Positions 25,695 to 36,863 of a DNA stretch of 64,000 nucleotides are shown one piece after another. Below the pieces are notes generated by a model. The model did no database searches, had not been told where the DNA came from, and saw only the letters and a program-made list of their open reading frames with translations. The stretch covers positions 4,606,010 through 4,670,009 of the forward strand of contig WARS01000038.1 in NCBI GenBank assembly GCA_008933995.1. The letters run 5' to 3'. The translations under genes were made by a program, and so were the position numbers. Numbering within the stretch: position 1 is the stretch's first letter; each line of letters opens with the position of its first letter. This DNA is from Datnioides undecimradiatus (lineage: Eukaryota; Chordata; Actinopteri; Lobotiformes; Datnioididae).

Positions 25695-28600
25695 TCGACC
25701 GCATGTAATACAGTGTGTAAAGACGACGCAGGGCTGCTCAGGGTTAACAGTGTATCATCTGCATTAATATTTCATTTCAAATTGTGCCCGCAGAGGTAAA
25801 AAAACCTTCAATATCTTCTTTAACGCGAATAGCACAAAGGTGAACTGTGAAGGACTCTCGGGGCAAACCCTGCCTTACGCCATGCTTGACAGATATAGAG
25901 GAGATGGGGGGGGGGGTCTAGGCTGAGGAGTCATTACATAAAGCTTTGACCCAGCAGCAAATCACAGGGTCCATCCAAACCTATGTGGCATAAGACACTG
26001 CAGCAGTTTATTATGCTACTAGTAATCCAACTTGGTCTAAGTGAATAAGTGCTGCCTTCTCAACACGTATCAGTATTGCATCGTATATCTCATAGTCGCA
26101 TTTTATCAATTTTGCCAATATCTTTAGCTGCTTTTGAAATAACAACTTATGAATGCGGGCCCCTGTTCAGACACTGAAATGTCCTCAATTTATTTAAGTG
26201 AAAGTTGTTCACGCACGCATTCATGAAATTCAGTTCCCAGGTAGCGGCCTACCATTTCCATGATTGCTGTTTGTATTTCCATTAAAGTTACATCCATCTC
26301 ATAGCTAATCACGGGAATACTGCTGCCCCTCAAAGAGCCTTCTCATTCCCCTGCTTGCTGTGCTAATAGTGATATCCAATCTTGAATGAAATGCCCTTTT
26401 TATACTGGTTGCATCATACTGAGTTCTCTATCTGCCTGATCCTGTGTGCCAACTTCTCGCCTGCCTTATCGCCCATTTCAAAATATTGTCCCCTGAGATG
26501 GAAAAGTGTCCTGGCGTACACGCTTCTGAGGATCTGCTCTAATTGCGAGCAGAGAATCATCCGAGGTGGTGTTGGGAGGCTCAGCCATGTGAAACTACTG
26601 CAGCCCCTTAAGTCTAGATAGAAGTTTTGATGTTTTTCTGCAGTTGTAAAACTAATTACCCGTCCTCTGCAGGTGACTTTAAAGGCATCCCAGAGAGTGG
26701 ACACCAAAGGAACAGAGCCAATTCAAAATATCCAGGAGTTTCCTACTTTGTTTGCATAGCGGGGAAATTGCAACCAATACCGGAGCATGGTCAACCAGGA
26801 AATTGAATATTCTGGCCTCTAATACACAGTGAACTAGGTGAGAAGAGATTAAAATACAGCCTTTTTATGAGTGTGACTTATGGACTTATTCAAATGAATT
26901 AGGCACATCGCTTAGGGCGAGTTGCAACTGTAGCTCGTTCATTGCAGCTAATGCCTGTCTGTCTGAGGGGAGAGGAGCTTTAGATCTGTCTAATAGCAAG
27001 TCTTCAAATCCCAACCAATTAATATACATTTCTTCAAAAAGCAGCTAAACGTTGGCTTGTGGGGTTTTCAGGGGGCGTGAACAGGTGTGCGGCAATCTAT
27101 TGCTGGTGACACTGGTGGTGCTCCGGCAGTGACTCTCGGAAACTTGGAACTTATTGATTATAGACTTGTAAAATTGAGATCACGGTGCTGGAGACGGTTT
27201 TTCACCTCCCCAAAGTCGACTGAAAGAGAAGCCAAAAGCATTCGACTGAACGTCTGACCTCTCCTTCCAGGAAATTGAAAGCTTTCAGGACATTTTGCAT
27301 GACTTCCTTGAAAGTGAATCATGTTTTACGTGATAATAGAAGTTATGAATGTGTGCGAACCACTGCAAATGAACAAGGCAGTTTGCTAACAGGTTCAGCA
27401 GACGGCTCAGACAGGCAGGTTGGCCAGGAGGTAGATTGTGTATGCTGTGTGCTAACTAACGTTCGGTTCGGCTCCAAACTGATTTATGTAAAGCTATTAT
27501 TATTTAGAAAGCTTTAAGACATCTTTTGGCGCGGTAAACAGTCTGTATTGAGTGCAAAGTTATCACTCCACCCAAAGTCACTAAAATATCAACTGTGTTT
27601 TTATTTTCCACTCTGGGAAAAGTGCGATTTGTTTTTTACAGCAGATTATAACCCAGGGGAGAGAGGCAAAATAAAACAAGTGTAAAGCTTTAAAGGCCTA
27701 AACAAAACTGATATGAGAGTGTGAATCCTTTGGGAATCTGACTCCCACCCTGCAACATTTTTTTTTTTCTTCAATTTTCAGTTACACAACTGCTCTTTTG
27801 ACTTTGACTTTACCCCAAAAAAGCACTTCAGACAATGAAACACATTTGCAGTTGCCACAAAGCGAGAGAAAGACACCACAAGCGCTTCCCACAAGCATCT
27901 GTTTGTAGCACACAGCCCTCGCAGACTGTTCAAATACAATTAGCCGAGGGATTTGTAATTGATTTGTACGTGCGGGATGCCGCTGAGGATAGAAATGTTG
28001 AGGAAACAGAGTCGACTCTGAGCTCTCAGCCGGCGCTTTGCTGAGTTGTGAGCGGAGCCCGGCAGAAAGATACAGCAGGTGTGGATGTGTGTCGCACAAA
28101 GACATGGAGACAATGTGTGTGTCTGTGATTTTTATTACCAAGAGGTTCAGCGGTGCCTCTATCTGCTGTCCACATTGTGTGTGCTGAGTCAGGAGGCTGT
28201 CCTGGGGTTTTTCAATCACAGCCTGGACCACTGGTGACTGGTCTCCCCTCCAGGCTGAAGATTGGAGTGACTGACTAAAGTTGAACCTGAAAGGTGTTAA
28301 ACAACCGATTAGCCCCCCTCGTGTCCAAGACACACACTTCCATCCCGTCCTGCTTTCTGTCTTGCACACGCTCACACGAACTGATCCTGCACATGCTGCT
28401 AACTGTTGAGTGTTTGCTTTACACGGCTTGTTGATGCGGCCGTCTTTGTACTCCGTTTGCTAGCTTGATCTCCTGAGATCCCATCAGCGTGGCTTTTGCC
28501 CCATACCATGCATATTTGATGCACGCTTCCAGTTCGTCAGCCGCTGTGAAACTCAAATGTTTGTTGACCCGATGTGTTTTCTGTGTGATCATTCAATGAC

Positions 28601-28868
28601 GCAGTTGTCATGTTAACCCTGTCTCCTATAGGTTAGGTTCCTATTCCACAGATTGAGTGCAGTGGAGCTTCGTAATCAACAATGCCTGCGATGTTTCTGG
28701 CAAAGCACGTACATTTTTGCAAGAAGTAGGTTTGCGTGTTTCGCTGCCATTGTTGTTCATTTCAATGAGTTTGGTTTCAATCGCCAGAATCCCCACATGG
28801 AAAGATATCTGTTTTGCAGACACTCTGTTTTATTTTGTAAGTATGCAAAATAAAAGACACCCTCTGAC
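25695..28868. other. Non-coding; longest minus-strand frame judged spurious
   Basis: A G run of about 11 lies at 25,906-25,916. The longest open frame in the window, 197 codons on the minus strand at 27,782-28,375, has no signal peptide, domain or repeat and mixed composition; on the evidence here it is a chance frame. A weak RE1-like pair of half-sites with an 8-base gap occurs at 28,162-28,188. Confidence 0.45.
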
Positions 28869-28895
28869 AAACACACACACACACACACACACACA
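28869..28895. repeat. (AC)13 microsatellite
   Basis: About 27 bases of AC. A TGTAAACATCC word just after it resembles the start of miR-30 but has no matching star arm. Confidence 0.95.
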
Positions 28896-31186
28896 GCTAC
28901 AGAACATGTAAACATCCACCCAGCACCCACAGTTGCAAATTCAGATGCTTTCTGTATTTTGTTAATGTTTCGGTTCAGGCTCCATAAAACGACTTGCTGA
29001 GGTTGACAGTCTGAGCGCGCTCTGAAGGGGACGACCATCTGGAAGTCCCTTCTAGGCTGACAGACATTCAATTTATCTACGTCTACATCACTTTGGACCA
29101 TTTACTGTACACACACAACTTTAAGCGTGTGTAATTTTTCTGAATCAACACGGTTCCAGTAGCTCTGCTCTCTGTCATTTGCTTAAAAACATTTTATGCA
29201 CCGCATTAATCATAATAATCCCGCTTTTCATTGTATTGAATATAAAGTGTGTTTTGTGTTGGAGAAGTTGCTGAGGCAAGCTTTTTTTTTTCTTTTTGCT
29301 TGTTTTTCACCGCCTCGATTTCACCAAATACACAGTGTTTTCTTTACACTTGAGAGAAAAAAACACTTTAGGCAATGATGTGCATAACTCTATTTGTTGT
29401 GTGCAAGTGTGTAGCTGACGTCCATGCAGCGTTATAATGCGTAGTGTGGCATATTATCGAGGGAGCTGAGGGTTTGACATGCAGCGTACACCCGATCGCT
29501 CCTCGCTCTAAGCGGAATATAGAGAGAAACGTGCCTTTGTCTTTGGGGAGACAAGCAGAGATGACAGAACTCTTAATATATTTTGAAAGACAAGAAACAA
29601 ATAAATAAAGGGTGGTGGACTTCCTCCCCGCTGTCCCACCTGCATATTACAGGTCAACATGTGCTGCAGGGACTCGCATGATATGAGATGTTTACTCATG
29701 GAAGAATTCAGTCTAATTGGAAAAAGGCCCGCTGCAGATAATATTGTGTGAAATTTAAGTGTGACGGGCGCATGGTTTGTCTTCGAGATCCCAGCAGTTG
29801 TAAATACACTCATTTGTTGTGTATAGTGCTTTTATTCAGCAGTAAAGAAGTCCTCAGATTCTTCATTTAAGAAGTAGGAATACACAATGTGAAAATACTA
29901 AATGGTGCCTATCAATGTAGTATAAAGTACAAATAACTTTAGTAGACCTATGTTATATATTCTGTCATGTATTGAAATTATCTGCAGTGTTTTCAAGCCC
30001 AGATGTTCAAACTGAAATTCGCTGTTTTATTCAAAGTAACCTGTAAATGGCGTCACGTCGCCTTTCCAGAAACCCCGGATGATACATCAGGGAGAGGAAG
30101 GAGGTCTGCAAACACGACTAAACATCACACGGCCTACAAACGCATCTGCCCGAGTCACATCAGACAGGGTTTCAGCAGCACTGGTGGTTGTTTAACAATA
30201 AAAACAACAACTCCCATGAGCCCCCGGTGCTTCATCAAACTATATCTTTTGAGTAGTGGCAGGAAAGACACGCAGCATCTCCGAGAACAGTAATTTACCT
30301 ACTTCAACAGTGCTAATAATGAAAAGAGGAGAATAGCGCCTTTAAGAGTTATATTTTGATATATTGCATTAATGGGACCTTGCTACTGGTGCATTAATAT
30401 GGAAGCAGCAGCTGGTGGACGTGGAAGACATTTTAACCTCTATGCATACAGTTAGCTTAAAGCATAGTGCATCACATTTTAAAGTCTGGTCGAGCCTTGT
30501 GTACGTAAAATATAAAGTGCAGTTGTACCCTGGGTAAATGTGAGAAACGCTATCACCTGATGAATGAACGTAGTGAAGTAATGTGTATGAAAAGTAGCAC
30601 AGTGTTAATATAAAATGTAAATACAGTGTGTACATCCAAACTGGACTTTTTCACAGTGCTTCAGTAGATGCACTTCCTCTCCGCCGCTACCCATGGAGGA
30701 TATTGACGGACTGGAAGTTATAATTTGTGGTAGCCGTCGTGATATTCCGCAGAGGTCACAGAAACCGTAGCGATACCACAGCGTTGACAGGACTTGTGAG
30801 TAAGCAGGCCAATGCACATTTGTTCCGAGCTAATGTGATGAAAGCTATTCGTCCCCCACGCAATAAAATGGAAGAGGGACTATGGATCACACTGTGTTGA
30901 CATCGAGCATTGCATTTTGCCACAGTGTTTGCACACTCTGAAAAACTGCAGCTCTTGTGCTAATGTAGGCGTTATAATCACAGGTCAAACCTCAAGGCTT
31001 TGAAATCTGAGTGCTGCACTACCACTGAGGGGTTTTTTATAAACTTGAAGTACTAATGCGCCTTCATCACTCATCAGGGGGATGGCGTGCTAACTTGTTT
31101 AAGCCTCACAAAGACCTCAACAATGAATTATCTGTGCATATTACTTCCAGTGTGAGGCCCACTCTTCAATACAGCCATTTAGCTTG
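28896..31186. other. Non-coding, nothing recognised
   Basis: Open frames of up to about 114 codons overlap on both strands and include the translated dinucleotide repeat. No exon or repeat family is identified. 'ACAACTCCCATGAG' near 30,208 is a word common in fish DNA elements, but no ends could be drawn. Confidence 0.45.
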
Positions 31187-31200
31187 GTTGCTAAGGCAAC
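31187..31200. promoter_or_regulatory. RFX X-box motif
   Basis: GTTGCTAAGGCAAC is a 14-base inverted repeat of the RFX half-site (GTTGCY-NN-RGCAAC), matching the X-box at all informative positions. RFX factors drive ciliary genes and MHC class II genes and also act in neurons. It lies about 3 kb upstream of the supported first exon at 34.2-34.5 kb. Confidence 0.6.
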
Positions 31201-34181
31201 AGGCTGGCTCGGGTGACAGCGGTGATGACGGAGCGATCAGTGACAGACTGACTTCAAGACAGGCCACAAGTTCTTCCACTGGTGCAAAACACTTGGTCCT
31301 TTTTTTCCCCGCAGCACAAAGGAAGCTGCATTATGCAATACTTCGCAACAGTGAGGTGGTGCGTCCACACCAGTGACACGTCTGTGAAATGGACTGTGGA
31401 CTTAAAATACATTTGGACAGACTCCGACAGCGGTAATTATGTCATTATACATTTAAAGCAAGTGGAAAATGTGGCTTTTTAAAGCAATGTAATGATAGAA
31501 ATTGTAGTTCTTTATGTTGATTATATGTATGCACACTCACTGCTCACAAAGAGTGACGGGTGGATATAATTTGGCCATCACCGTGATAGCCTGAATGCTA
31601 TATAAACTCAGCACGTTCAGCATGAATGTTGGGATTTATGTGCTGAGTGTCAAACAAAACAGCCGAAATCAAATCTAGAGTTCTGTATCTTTACACTGTA
31701 GAGGACCAAAGCACCCAAGGGGAGCTTACATGAACTAAGATAGAAGCCCCAACATTTGCACGCAAGACCCTCTCGCTCCGAGCAAATGTTCTTTTTCTCT
31801 TTAAACAACCTCGTTTTATTAATGCCGCATTGTTAATGTCAAGAGTGTCTCACACAGGCTCCGGATTATTCTGCATTACAAGGTCTTTTTGCACCTTCCC
31901 CGTCCCGTGAAAGGGCAGGGAGACAGTTTACATCACCGGGCAGAAACAAAAGCTTGAACTTTGCCATTTCGGTGACTCGGGGCGCCACGCTTTTGTCCCC
32001 ATTTCATCAAGGAGCCAACTGTAACACAAGTAATGGACGTGGAGTTCAAACTTGTACTTGTTCTGATGAGGAAAACTTTGCGATTCATGTTCTTATATAA
32101 TATTCACACCTTCAGGAAGAGAGAAGCTGGAGGATTATTACATGGTTCTTAACGCTGTGGTGCAGCTGTGGAAGGAATAAAAGCCTCACTCTGAATTTAA
32201 AGGTGACAATGGGCAGTTGGTAACGGCACCAGTTATATTTATGTCCTTTTATCTTCTGCTAAACTTCATCTACATTTGCGGCTCTGGTGAATGCTCTCCA
32301 GCTGATCCTCACTGGGAAATGATTGTTGCTCGCCGTGTTCACGCCATTTTCCAAGTTTCCACTCAGTTTGACACACATTGCACCGTAACGAAATCCTGCG
32401 AGCCCACAACTCACCTCTGTTAGGCAGGTGGTGACTTTCCCTTATCTGCCTCTGTTACCGTCATTGCATCAGTCTGTCAGGCGACTGTGGGGAATTACAG
32501 CCCCGGAGCCCTTTTGACACATGTCCGTTAGTAGCACAGCAATATGGGTCAAGTCTCGGGTCTCGTCCTGAACTGACACTCAGACAGAGCGGTGTGGATT
32601 GAAGTCCCTCCAGAAGTCAAATGTGATGTTAGTGCGGGCGTGAATCAGTGATTTAGGCAAAATTTGGTGGGACGATTTGAGTTTTCTGGCTCCTAAAAAG
32701 AGATGTTTTTTCTCATTTTGACCAAAATCAACATATCTCAACCTAATACTCTGAACTCAGGGCTCCATAGATTCCAAACTCCAAACCTCATTTTTGTGTC
32801 CTTGGCTAGGTGGATCGGTATTTTGTCAGTTTTAATTCATCACTTCATTTGCTCCCAACGGGGGATGCTTGCAAGGCTGAGATCTCTCACTGTGACTCCA
32901 TGTGAGGTGATAATCACTGCCTTTACAAATCCAAGGATGCCTTATGTTGCAGCTGCTGAAATTTGTCCGTTTAATGTTGTGTTCGTTGTGTTTTTAGATG
33001 GAATCAGATGTCAGTCTGCAGTGAGTCTGCGGCGTCTTTTCACAAGTCTAAAAGGGTGACGCATGTGCATTTAGCTGAGTATTTCAGCTGACCCGTGTCG
33101 TTTCATATGTTAGCACTGTTCCCAGGATGCTCCTGGAGTTTAAACCTGCTCACTTGTTGGACACTTGGAGGCAGCAAAACAAGCTTATACTGACAGATTA
33201 TCACCTTATAAAGTTAAATAAACAAACAGCTGCCTATGTGCTCACCGCATTGTTAGCTTGGAGAGCTTTGTTTTGCTTAATTACTGTTTTTTCATTGAAA
33301 GACATGGTGTGCAAAGGCGAACAGGAAGTAAGGAGGCTAGTGAAGAGAGGATAAACACTGTTTCCACTTTAACCAGCGTCTGTAGCCCTGGAAAGCTCAC
33401 AGACCGCATGCATGACATGTAAATCATTTCGCATGACGCTTCACCGCCTGTCACCACCTGTACGCACTCTGGTTAGCATTAGCAATCACTCCCTGAGCAA
33501 CACACACACACACACATGCAAAGGAGAGACGAGAAATAAGTGAGTCAGAGATTCACGTGACACGCCAATGAAAAGAAAAAGTAGACGCTGAAAACAGCTT
33601 TTAATGCAGAGTGGACAGACACTTACATGTTCACTCCTCCCACAGACAGTTCAAAACCACCTATTTACTGAGGCCGTGGCCGTTATTAAAAGCGCCACTA
33701 CTAGACAAAGCACAGAGCATCTTTTGAGCAAACACAAGCGCTCAGTTCTGAACTGCAGACAGATTCGGTTTGTGTGGCTCTGAATCATAGCACAAGTTGG
33801 ACATTATGATGTTCTGGGCCTCTGCCTGCCTGCCCTCCTGCCTAGACTAGAATATAAACCAATTTTGCGGGCGGACTTTAATTTTTTACAGAGTTCAGTG
33901 GAAAATTCTGCATTGTCATGTGCATTTGGGACATTTGAGATAAATATGCGCAGCTTTAGGTGGTGGATTTGAGGAGCCAATAGCTGGATGGGATCCACAG
34001 GTTTTAAAGAAGGCCACCAGAATTCCTCACAGTCCCCCAGGAACTCCAGGAACTAAATGTTTTGCTAGTCTCCGGATTTTCTGTCTTCAACTTTACATGT
34101 TTTGAAAAACAAAAAGTCACTGCAAAACACAAACATGTTTTGGTTAATTGTTCCATCTTCTTGTCTGCTTTTCATCACCAG
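31201..34181. other. Upstream non-coding DNA of the first exon
   Basis: No upstream exon is recognised. A 118-codon frame at 32,703-33,059 has no family motif and I reject it. A short AC repeat lies at about 33,500-33,515. The last 30 bases, 34,150-34,181, form a pyrimidine-rich tract ending in CACCAG. It could act as a 3' splice site, so the exon that follows may be spliced to an unseen upstream 5'UTR exon. Confidence 0.45.
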
Positions 34182-34420
34182 CTTCCAGCAGTGGAGGGAT
34201 GTGATGCTGGAGGGGGGCTCCTGAGCGCAGAGCAGGCGCGGTGAACGAGCGGCGACCGGGAGCGCGCGTATAGGAAGGAAGGGAAGGAAGGAGCTGAGGC
34301 AGATCAGTCGCCAGCGGAGCCCAAGACGGTGGATGAACGGAGCCGAGAGTGTGTGTCGCCCTTGTCGCTTATTTTACAGCAGCTCAAAGCAGCGTCCGGC
34401 AGCCCGAAGCCTGGCCGAAA
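34182..34420 (+). promoter_or_regulatory. CpG-rich promoter/5'UTR region with small upstream ORFs
   Basis: GC and CpG density rise sharply from about 34,200, as expected for a CpG-island promoter or 5'UTR; no TATA box is evident. The left edge is uncertain, because 34,182 is set by a possible splice acceptor and transcription may begin later. Three upstream ATGs precede the main start: a bare start-stop ATG TGA at 34,199-34,204, a six-codon ORF at 34,204-34,224 that overlaps it by one base, and an out-of-frame ATG at 34,333 whose frame runs past the main start and reaches the donor. The last has a T at -3, a weak context, which would allow leaky scanning. An in-frame stop TGA at 34,334-34,336 precedes the main start. 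Confidence 0.6.
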
Positions 34421-34472
34421 ATGATGCTCAAACTCGTCCATCTCCTCGGGGTGCTCGTCTGCGGCAGCCAAG
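34421..34472 (+). CDS. First coding exon of a secreted or membrane protein (partial gene, signal peptide)
   Basis: The exon encodes MMLKLVHLLGVLVCGSQ plus one base of the next codon. It then meets the donor CAAG|GTAAGG, a near-ideal 5' splice site, so the intron is phase 1. The peptide has the form of a secretory signal: Lys at residue 4, a hydrophobic core at residues 5-14 (LVHLLGVLVC), and a small-residue end (GSQ, plus a Gly-start codon) suited to signal peptidase. The start at 34,421 is chosen because it is the first ATG after an in-frame stop (34,334-34,336) and has A at -3; a second ATG follows at once. The CpG-rich leader supports a true 5' end. The rest of the protein is not recognised in the following 29.5 kb, so the first intron is probably long. 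Phase-1 introns after signal peptides are common in receptors, adhesion molecules and extracellular proteins. RE1 motifs on both sides hint at a neuronal gene. I cannot name the gene from 17 codons. Confidence 0.72.
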
Positions 34473-34590
34473 GTAAGGAAGCGCGCGTGAGTGCGTGAAA
34501 ACCTTTGAGCTTGGTGACTTTGTGGACAAGTTGAGCGTATTTTGCCATCGTGATCCGCAGCACAGGCGGAGAGAGAGATAGAGAAGCTAC

Positions 34591-34596
<6 letters not shown>
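34473..34596 (+). other. Start of inferred first intron
   Basis: It begins GTAAGG and stays CpG-rich for about 30 bases before base composition returns to background. Confidence 0.55.

Positions 34597-34624
<28 letters not shown>
34597..34624. repeat. (GA)14 microsatellite
   Basis: A pure GA run about 125 bases inside the inferred intron. GA repeats near promoters can bind GAGA-type factors, but nothing here proves that. Confidence 0.95.
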
Positions 34625-34629
<5 letters not shown>

Positions 34630-34994
34630 GGATTGTTTAACTGGACGTTATTTTGTAGTTGAGGCACGTCTTGCAGGGGCCAGAATGCTTTCTAACTGAA
34701 AAGGGGGATTATGATGGGGGTCCTTTTTGAGGGTGGGCGAGCTGTTGAGATCCGCACTCTGTACTCCCCGGACAAAATAAAACTGTTATCCCGATCAAAG
34801 AAGACGGTTTACCCTTGCTGCTTAGTTGTTTAATCTTTAGGAGCAGCCTCTGGGGTGCTGCTTTGTCTTGGTGTTTGGATGCCATTGGCTAAAAACTGCC
34901 TTTAGTCGTCTAGATCGATGAAACTTAAAACTGGCATCATACATGGAGACATTCATTTCAACTGGACCACCGCCTTTCTTGCCCTCCCCTCTTA

Positions 34995-35014
34995 TACACA
35001 CACACACACACACA
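34995..35014. repeat. (AC)10 microsatellite
   Basis: About 20 bases of AC. Translated readings of it create the cysteine-valine strings in minus-strand frames here. Confidence 0.95.
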
Positions 35015-35119
35015 CTCCAGTCCACTCTGTCTTGCTGTGTACTGTAGAAACATACTGTAGATCGGAGATTGCAAACATCTTCCCTCGGTGTCTGCATCTT
35101 GTGCGCAGGCTGTGCGTGA

Positions 35120-35470
35120 TAACATCGGGCCGGTGATGCGGTCCGGAGTCTGAAACGTACCGGAAAGTTTGGCCGATACGAGCCGCATTTGTGACATCAG
35201 AGTGACACTTGGCCGTTAATTGGGTTCCGCGTGCGTGGCGCACCTGATCTGGAGATGATTGTCCCTGCGCGCGCGCCCGTGTGTGTGTGCGCGTTGCATG
35301 CGCGGTCGCTGGGGTAAATAAACACGTTACCTGAGTGTCTGCAGCTCAGGAGCGCTCACTGACAGCGTTTGCACGGTCGCCTTTGGCCCCCTTTTCCTCT
35401 TGTGTATGTAACTTAACAGTGTCCTGGTCAGCGAGGCGCGTCTCCGCGAGCCCCGCGTGCACTGCGAAAA
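35120..35470. promoter_or_regulatory. Second CpG-rich block with Z-DNA-prone core
   Basis: CpG density is again high from about 35,120 to 35,470, some 0.7 kb after the first exon. Bases 35,266-35,304 are nearly all alternating purine-pyrimidine (GCGCGC, GTGTGT, GCGCGT, TGCATGCGC) with small breaks, a sequence that favours left-handed DNA. It may be the downstream part of the same CpG island or an intronic regulatory region. No ORF or alternative first exon with a clear donor was found. Confidence 0.4.
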
Positions 35471-36849
35471 ATGCCCAACTCCTCTAGCTTCACATTTACT
35501 AGTAATCCATTATTTTGAAGCGAAGAAGAATTGCTCGCAGGGTGAGATTATTTTATCTCTTTCGGTACATGCATGCATTTAAGGCAAGCGTGTGATATTC
35601 CAAAAAGAATCTTGCAACAAGTTCATTTGCATGGACGATAAGTCGGGTTATCTCACCCCCTGGGCGAGATTTTTCCACTTATTAAAAAAAACAAAACAAA
35701 AAACCAAACAGGACGTCTCAAGACCAAAAACCAAAAAGAAAGTAATTAGATGGACATTTCTTGCAGTGTGGCCACACTGGGTTCCTGGCGCACAACGGCA
35801 GGTGGGGGTAGAGCGCTGCAAAGTGCTGCCAAGAGTGGAGCCATAAGCCGCCGGTCGTTAAAAGCATGTTGCATCTCATCCATTCACGCGGCTTTCCTTA
35901 AGTCCTTCAGGGTAGTGGGTCTCTTAGTGGGGGTTAGGAGGGGTCCTTGAGGAAGCTTCAGAGGATCCCCTGAGCAAAAATGGAGAATCACAGATATATT
36001 TTTTACTGCACCTCAGTATGCTACACATAACCCCAGCTTGAGGAGGTGTAAAAATGACTATGAATTTTAATAACAGGTCCCTCTGACACTACTAATGTAT
36101 AATTCTAACAGTTGTCCCAAGGAAATTTGCATATAATTTAGACTATAAACCAGTAGCTGCCTTGTCTTGTGGAGATTTGTGGGACCGAACTGCATCAAAT
36201 GGGAGTCCACATGAGCGAATGTGTTTGTTTTGGTGGGTTTGTGGCGTGAAATCAGCGGCAGACCCTCAAAATAAAGATTTCAAGGATAAATCAGGAAAAT
36301 TCTTTGGAAGCCACTCGACATTTTTTTTTACAAGAGCTCTAGTTTATTGGTTGTTCAGACATCCACCATTTCAATGTACAGGCTGCTCACAGCTGCTGCA
36401 TGCTGGAGTATCTGTGACTTGTGTTTTAATTTATGATTACATGTAATCCCACTGAGGCAAGACCAAGAGACATAGGCTATACTGTTCTCATGCCTTTAAC
36501 TGGAATATTCATGGCTTTGTTTCTCTCCCTTTGTTGCAGTCGTGTTACATCACCCCAACCACCCAATTTCCATTCTTATCATGCTTTTCATGATAGCAAA
36601 GTCCACACAAATGACCTATTAGACAACACAGAGAACCTGCTGTAATGTGAATAATAAGGCTAGCCCTGGGGGTGAAGGGCAGTGTGCTGGAGCCTGGGTA
36701 TAACCCTGACTTCTCACTGTCTTTTTATCAGTGTGAGTGGCGTGAAACAGACATTTAACCATCGCCAATAATCACTTTGTGGCGACATCTGGAGTCAGCT
36801 GGGTGCCCTCGCTCCTGCCACACTAACTCTGCAGGTTGCCTCCGTTCAA
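35471..36849. other. Intronic DNA; possible old transposon scrap
   Basis: Around 35,915-35,990 the words 'AGTGGGTCTCTTAGTGGGGG', 'GGGGTCCTTGAGGAAGCTT' and 'GAGCAAAAATGGAGAATCAC' recall a common fish repeat beginning 'agtggttctcaacc...'. The match is partial and no ends are visible. Nothing else is recognised. Confidence 0.3.
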
Positions 36850-36863
36850 CCCCCCCCCCCCCC
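36850..36863. repeat. Poly(C) run of 14
   Basis: An uninterrupted C tract in otherwise mixed sequence. Confidence 0.9.

Noticed and set aside
28162-28188. RE1-like half-sites with an 8-base gap
   Set aside because: Only about 7 of 10 and 7 of 9 matches; too weak beside the other sites.
27782-28375. 197-codon minus-strand open frame, the longest in the window
   Set aside because: No domain, signal peptide, repeat or splice signals; composition looks random. In 64 kb of vertebrate DNA one frame of this length by chance is plausible.
28904-28960. miR-30-like start TGTAAACATCC
   Set aside because: Match stops after 11 bases and no complementary star arm lies within hairpin distance.
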